DNA of 64,000 nucleotides from an uncultured Bacteroides sp. (GTDB lineage Bacteria > Bacteroidota > Bacteroidia > Bacteroidales > Bacteroidaceae). A program made the position numbers and the translations under genes. The stretch is from positions 30,800-94,799 of the forward strand of contig CALULL010000011.1 in the NCBI GenBank assembly GCA_944321465.1, given 5' to 3'. Of this stretch, positions 60,302 to 64,000 are shown piece after piece; the stretch's first letter is position 1; the number at the start of each line of letters is the position of its first letter. Under the pieces are notes generated by a model that saw only the letters and a program-made list of their open reading frames with translations, was not told where the DNA came from and did no database searches.

Positions 60302-60435
60302 AAATGTATTGACATGCTGTTACACAATTTTATATTCTACACACACTTCTCACAATCGAAGTAAGACAAAAAACGCATCGAATCCCAAGGATAGGATGCG
60401 TTCTCGTAGAAAAGTACACAACCGACAGCAGCAAA

Positions 60436-61443
60436 TCAAACTCTGTCTGCGCCATTGTATCCCCACTTTACATAAACGGCACCCCACGTAAAACCGGCAC
60501 CAAAAGCAGTGAAGATAATATTGTCACCTTTCTTCAGCTTATTTTCAAAGTCCCAAATACACAAAGGCAATGTTCCTGCACTGGTATTGCCATAGCGTTC
60601 AATGTTAATGAGAACTTTCTCATGAGGTACACCTAATCTATTGGCAACGGCATCTATAATACGCAAGTTGGCCTGATGTGGGACAACCCAATCAATAGTC
60701 TCATTAGTCAAATTGTTCTTCGCTGCTATCGCGGCACTTACATCAGACATATTCGACACAGCATACTTGAATACTGTGCGTCCTTCTTGATAAATGTAAT
60801 GCATGTGATTGTCCACCGTGAAATACGAAGGAGGGCAAACCGAACCACCAGCTTTCATGTGCAGAAAAGGCAAGCCCTTACCATCTGTACGCAGAATCGC
60901 ATCCATTACACCTACATCTTCATTAGTCGGTTCCAACATAAAAGCAGCAGCCCCATCACCAAAAATGGGACAAGTGGCTCTGTCTGTATAATCGACCATA
61001 GACGACATTTTGTCAGCACCTACGATAATAATCTTCTTATACTTCCCGCTGCGAATAAAGTTCGCGGCAGTCTCCATCAAAAAAAGGAAGCCACTACATG
61101 CAGCCTGCAAATCAAAAGCAAATGCATTTTTCAGCCCCAGCTTATCGCACAAGATAGAAGCAGTCGAAGGAAAATGATAATCGGGAGTAGAAGTCGCTAC
61201 AATAACAGCATCAATATCATCTGGATTGGCTCCCGTGCGTTGCATAAGTTGCTTAGCCGCCTTACGAGCCAAATAGGACGTACCCAATCCTTCTTCATTC
61301 AGAATGCGCCTTTCTTTCACACCTATTCTTGTCATGATCCATTCATCATTGGTGTCTACCATATTTGAAAGTTCGTCATTCGTCAAAACATAATTGGGCA
61401 CATACCCTCCTACCCCCGTGATTACAGCATTTATCTTTTCCAT
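60436..61443 (-). CDS. fabH: 3-oxoacyl-ACP synthase III (KAS III)
   Basis: 335 residues from [16 protein letters not shown]; the ORF extends upstream to 61512 but without FabH similarity. The Cys-His-Asn triad is visible: Cys in [10 protein letters not shown], His in [10 protein letters not shown], Asn in [10 protein letters not shown]. It condenses acetyl-CoA (or branched acyl-CoA) with malonyl-ACP to start fatty-acid synthesis. In many bacteria plsX lies between rpmF and fabH; here it is absent. Confidence 0.96.
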   Translation of the reverse strand: MEKINAVITGVGGYVPNYVLTNDELSNMVDTNDEWIMTRIGVKERRILNEEGLGTSYLARKAAKQLMQRTGANPDDIDAVIVATSTPDYHFPSTASILCDKLGLKNAFAFDLQAACSGFLFLMETAANFIRSGKYKKIIIVGADKMSSMVDYTDRATCPIFGDGAAAFMLEPTNEDVGVMDAILRTDGKGLPFLHMKAGGSVCPPSYFTVDNHMHYIYQEGRTVFKYAVSNMSDVSAAIAAKNNLTNETIDWVVPHQANLRIIDAVANRLGVPHEKVLINIERYGNTSAGTLPLCIWDFENKLKKGDNIIFTAFGAGFTWGAVYVKWGYNGADRV

Positions 61444-61571
61444 TAAAACATTCTTAGATATGAATACATTTGAAATAGCAACAGTCCGAAAGAGCCGATG
61501 CTGTTTATGCACCGATCTCTTTCAGACGTATCAGATATTCCATAGCCTCAAAAAGTAAAGGCTTTCTCCTC

Positions 61572-61757
61572 TTACACAGCAGCTTCCTTTTCGATAGCAA
61601 GCTTGCCTCTATAATAGCCGCACGCACCACATACTGTGTGATAAACATGCCATTCCCCGCAATTCGGACAAATAGCCAACGTCGGTGCTACAGCTTTGTC
61701 GTGAGTTCTTCTCTTCGCAGTTCTTGTTTTGGACTGTCTTCTTTTAGGATGTGCCAT
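61572..61757 (-). CDS. rpmF: 50S ribosomal protein L32
   Basis: 61 residues: MAHPKRRQSKTRTAKRRTHD, then a zinc-ribbon CPNCGEWHVYHTVCGACG with four cysteines. The presence of the cysteines makes this the zinc-binding form of L32. 13 bp after the yceD-like gene, as in most bacteria. Confidence 0.97.
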   Translation of the reverse strand: MAHPKRRQSKTRTAKRRTHDKAVAPTLAICPNCGEWHVYHTVCGACGYYRGKLAIEKEAAV

Positions 61758-61770
61758 TTCTCTTTAATCT

Positions 61771-62316
61771 TTAATTGTTATCTAATAATTTCTTTAGTTC
61801 GCTCCAACGCGGGTCCATCGGTGTTTCGTCTCCTCTGCAATGAGCCACGCCTTCTTCTCCATCCACAGTTTCCCGCAGATAACTATTCAGCCTGCTACTC
61901 ATGGTTTCATTACACAAACCATCAGGATGTACATGCTTCATCGGAATAGACAAAGCAATAAACTCATACATCAGCCACGCCACATTTATTGTTCCGTCTT
62001 CTTCAGGAATAATGATCAAATCATCGGCCTCTTCGGAATAATGGTCGCCGAACTTCACTCTCACGCAATTGTCCGATCGCACTTCCTGTTCCATGTCGTC
62101 CAGACAAAGGTCACACGACACTATCACTATACCTTCCAAATGAAAATCCAACTCAAAGATCTGGAGTTTCTTCCTAACGGTCAAATTAACTTCGACCTTC
62201 CCTTTACGTACTTCAGGAGCATCTACTTCACTGAAAAAAGGCTCTTCCAGAACGAACCCAAACCGAGTTGCATCCGTCCTCATTCCTTTCAAGTCTATTT
62301 TATATTCATCCAACAT
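61771..62316 (-). CDS. YceD/DUF177 family protein
   Basis: 181 residues. The CDLCLDDMEQEV segment is the characteristic cysteine pair of DUF177/YceD, followed by an acidic stretch (EEADDLIIIPEEDGTINVAWLMYEFIALSIP). These proteins are linked to 23S rRNA or ribosome assembly and are encoded next to rpmF. Preceded by a TATCTTTG promoter box. Confidence 0.92.
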   Translation of the reverse strand: MLDEYKIDLKGMRTDATRFGFVLEEPFFSEVDAPEVRKGKVEVNLTVRKKLQIFELDFHLEGIVIVSCDLCLDDMEQEVRSDNCVRVKFGDHYSEEADDLIIIPEEDGTINVAWLMYEFIALSIPMKHVHPDGLCNETMSSRLNSYLRETVDGEEGVAHCRGDETPMDPRWSELKKLLDNN

Positions 62317-62346
62317 TCCTAAAGTACCTCATTTTTATTCAGGCGA

Positions 62347-62354
62347 CAAAGATA
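62347..62354 (-). promoter_or_regulatory. -7 box of the yceD-rpmF-fabH-era-der run
   Basis: CAAAGATA on the plus strand is TATCTTTG on the minus strand, 31 bp before the yceD-like start. It shows the run is separate from the histidine-kinase gene. Confidence 0.6.
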
Positions 62355-62395
62355 CAAATAATTCTTCGCACCATCAGTCTTTCACTACGGAATAT

Positions 62396-63547
62396 TTACT
62401 TTTTCAGTTCTATCCTGAATGTCGTCCCTCGGTTAAGCTCCGATTGTTTCACAAAAATCCGTCCTGAGTGATACTCCATTACAATGCGCCGAGCCAACGA
62501 AAGCCCCAGTCCCCACCCGCGCTTTTTAGTCGTATAACCAGGAGCAAAAACATCTTCGAAATGGCGCTTGTCAATGCCCTTTCCTGTATCAGACACATCT
62601 ATATACCAATATTTCCCCCCTTCTTCCACCGAAATAGTCAGGCAACCAACTCCATTCATAGCATCCACCGCATTCTTACACAGATTCTCAATCACCCATT
62701 CGAACAACTCTACACTCAATCTCACCTTAGGCAAATTATCAGGCATCCGCATGACAATTCTTACCTTGTCCGATGTCCTATGCCTCATATATTCCACCAC
62801 ATGCTCAAGCAACATCCGCAAATCAACCGCTTTCAATTCGGGAGCAGAACCTATTTTCGAAAAACGGTTGGCAATCATCTGCAAACGTTCCACATCTTCC
62901 GACATCGAAGGTATCAGCGTATCATTCGGATACTGCACCTTCAACAATTCGACCCAAGCCATCAAAGAAGAAATAGGAGTTCCCAACTGATGCGCAGTCT
63001 CCTTCGACAGTCCGACCCAAACCTTATTCTGCTCGGCTTTTTTCGAACTCAACAATGCAAATATTGCAACCAAAACAAACACGAGAACTACTCCCAACTG
63101 CACGAACGGATACACAGCCAGACGCTGAAGCATCAACGAATTACCATAGCACACAAGCAAGTAATCCCCATGATGGTTCAAATCGATACGAAGCATATTC
63201 CCCACATCCTTGTAACTTTGCAATCTATCTTTTAACACACGCAAAGTATCTGATGAAGCTCCTAACTTCACATTTCGAAAAGTCTGTATCGCGCCATCCT
63301 GATTTTCTACAATAACCGGAATTGTATGATTGGCGTTCAATACGGCCAACACCATCGTTAAATCGGAGTTTTCGTCGGCCATCTGCAAGTTCTTCATTGC
63401 CTCAGCCCAAACCTCCATGCGTACACGCTCTTCTCTCGACAAATCTGCACTCAAAGTATGCGATACATACAACGAGCTTAGTGCTATCAAAATAGCCACA
63501 ACTATCATCCCCGTACGGGTGGGACTCAGACGATTAAGGTGTCTCAT
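62396..63547 (-). CDS. Membrane sensor histidine kinase
   Basis: 383 residues from MRHLNRLSPTRTGMIVV. Two transmembrane helices (about residues 14-30 and 145-170) frame a periplasmic sensor region. Then the H box (KETAHQLGTPISSLMAW), N box (LFEWVIENLCKNAVDAM), DTGKGI and GWGLGLSLARRI. Thus a complete HK with no PAS or receiver domain. The HQLGTP variant of the H box is common in Bacteroidetes. No response regulator adjoins it. Start taken at 63547; the ORF extends to 63610 without conserved sequence. Confidence 0.92.
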   Translation of the reverse strand: MRHLNRLSPTRTGMIVVAILIALSSLYVSHTLSADLSREERVRMEVWAEAMKNLQMADENSDLTMVLAVLNANHTIPVIVENQDGAIQTFRNVKLGASSDTLRVLKDRLQSYKDVGNMLRIDLNHHGDYLLVCYGNSLMLQRLAVYPFVQLGVVLVFVLVAIFALLSSKKAEQNKVWVGLSKETAHQLGTPISSLMAWVELLKVQYPNDTLIPSMSEDVERLQMIANRFSKIGSAPELKAVDLRMLLEHVVEYMRHRTSDKVRIVMRMPDNLPKVRLSVELFEWVIENLCKNAVDAMNGVGCLTISVEEGGKYWYIDVSDTGKGIDKRHFEDVFAPGYTTKKRGWGLGLSLARRIVMEYHSGRIFVKQSELNRGTTFRIELKK

Positions 63548-63678
63548 AAAACTATCTGTACAAGTTAGTAACGACAAAAAGACCGATTTAGTGTTTAGGG
63601 CCTGTTTCAAATTTTAAAGTTTGATATTGAAAGAGTATTTCTTCTTTCTGCAGGAATGATTATTTTTAAGAAGCTGTT

Positions 63679-63883
63679 TTGAACCCAAATCGGTCATTAG
63701 ACCGCCCACAATGAGTATAGGCTTATCTTTTGGGGGCTTTCCAAGCCCTTTCGCCCTGCTACCAGCATCTTGTCTGCCGCTTTGTCTCGACGTAGCCCGC
63801 TACGCCTTCGACAAAGGCGACAGCCAATCTGCACGGCAGCAGAACGAAATCGCTTTGGACTCTAATGACCGATTTGGGTTGAA
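63679..63883. mobile_element. MITE copy 2 (195 bp plus TTGAA target duplication)
   Basis: The element spans 63684-63878 with TTGAA on both sides. Inverted ends CCCAAATCGGTCATTAGA and TCTAATGACCGATTTGGG are perfect. Interior nearly identical to copy 1, with three small differences: one added T in the TTATCTTTTGG run, ACCAGC for ACCGGC, and GGCGAC for GGTGAC. It lies about 130 bp upstream of the histidine-kinase start codon. Confidence 0.9.
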
Positions 63884-63923
63884 TTTATTCCGGCCATTTC
63901 CTAAAGAAAAATTTCGAGAAAAT

Positions 63924-64000
63924 CCCCGCCGGGCATTCCCCTGGTGAGGGCAAAAAAGAGGCGCCGCGCGCACCACCCGGGGAATTCCCGGCGGTGCGCG
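63924..64000. repeat. G+C-rich inverted repeats at the window end
   Basis: CGCGCACC at 63967-63974 pairs with GGTGCGCG at 63993-64000 around CCGGGGAATTCCCGG. The motif CCGCCGGG(C/A)ATTCCCC(T/G)GGTG also occurs in the opposite sense at about 63927-63946. The structure is cut by the window end. Confidence 0.6.

Larger units (their letters stand above)
63548..64000. other. Intergenic region at the right end, with MITE copy 2 and inverted repeats
   Basis: About 450 bases: leader of the histidine kinase, MITE copy 2 (63679-63883), then G+C-rich inverted repeats running off the window. No gene is seen; ORFs across the MITE are artefacts. Confidence 0.6.

Noticed and set aside
63711-63947. 78-residue ORF inside MITE copy 2
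   Set aside because: It runs through the terminal repeat and hairpins; copy 1 differs from it by a one-base indel that shifts the frame, so it is not under coding constraint.

Overview
The window looks like a chromosome segment from a member of the Bacteroidales, probably Bacteroidaceae or a close relative. Three lines of evidence support this. Proteins such as the tryptophanase, the L32/YceD/FabH block, DUF4348 and the TonB receptor are of the Bacteroides type. Many gene starts are preceded by the Bacteroidetes -7 promoter box TAnnTTTG instead of a sigma70 -10 box. Shine-Dalgarno sequences are mostly absent. Most of the window is visibly G+C-rich. The stretch around 55.5-57.4 kb and the cell-division/lipid block after about 59.3 kb are visibly more A+T-rich.

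Layout. 0-2 kb: end of a TonB-dependent receptor plus a periplasmic HMA metal-binding protein. 2.2-7.7 kb (minus): cobU, then a redox group made of an Fe-S aldo/keto reductase with a Tat signal, a NapH-like polyferredoxin, a 59-residue TatA and a cupin/carboxymuconolactone-decarboxylase protein. 7.8-12.1 kb (minus): nth, an MFS transporter, pheS and a PepSY-like lipoprotein. 12.4-17.8 kb (plus): metG followed by a flippase and two glycosyltransferases. 17.8-25 kb: menA, an aldo/keto reductase, a RibD-like reductase, a hydrolase, a dipeptide epimerase, an orphan HicB and an NlpC/P60 hydrolase. 25.1-27.6 kb: RNase P RNA, a YihY protein and ribE. 28.4-33.3 kb: the phosphate system pstCAB-phoU, divergent from pstS, with two candidate Pho boxes between them. 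33.3-42.6 kb: glnS, a TPR protein, DedA, tpx, a lytic transglycosylase, an SDR, YjbQ, tnaA and a MaoC-like hydratase. 42.9-46.9 kb: a radical-SAM DNA-repair-type protein, a histone-H1-like peptide, an AlbA_2 protein, a conserved hypothetical, a UDG-superfamily protein and tRNA-Trp. 47.1-55.3 kb: divergent kbl and threonine dehydrogenase, a DUF4348 lipoprotein, murB, a metallo-hydrolase, a DUF3352 protein and an Omp85-like barrel. 55.6-57.4 kb: a small A+T-rich island with a MITE, a transposase remnant and two secreted proteins. 58-63.6 kb (minus): histidine kinase, then yceD-rpmF-fabH-era-der.

Two repeat systems run through the window and are its least ordinary content. The first is a family of degenerate units repeating at exactly 22 bp, found in eight intergenic clusters (about 40 units). 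Units share a core of the form CANASSTNTGC followed by a variable G/C-rich half. Neighbouring units pair into nested hairpins. The clusters sit just after stop codons, between convergent genes or inside leaders, including the pstS leader. The second is a MITE family with 18-bp terminal inverted repeats and 5-bp TTNAA target duplications, present in two near-identical copies of about 195 bp and one internally deleted inverted copy of 119 bp beside a transposase fragment. A further small-RNA candidate with a promoter and terminator lies near 28.0 kb.
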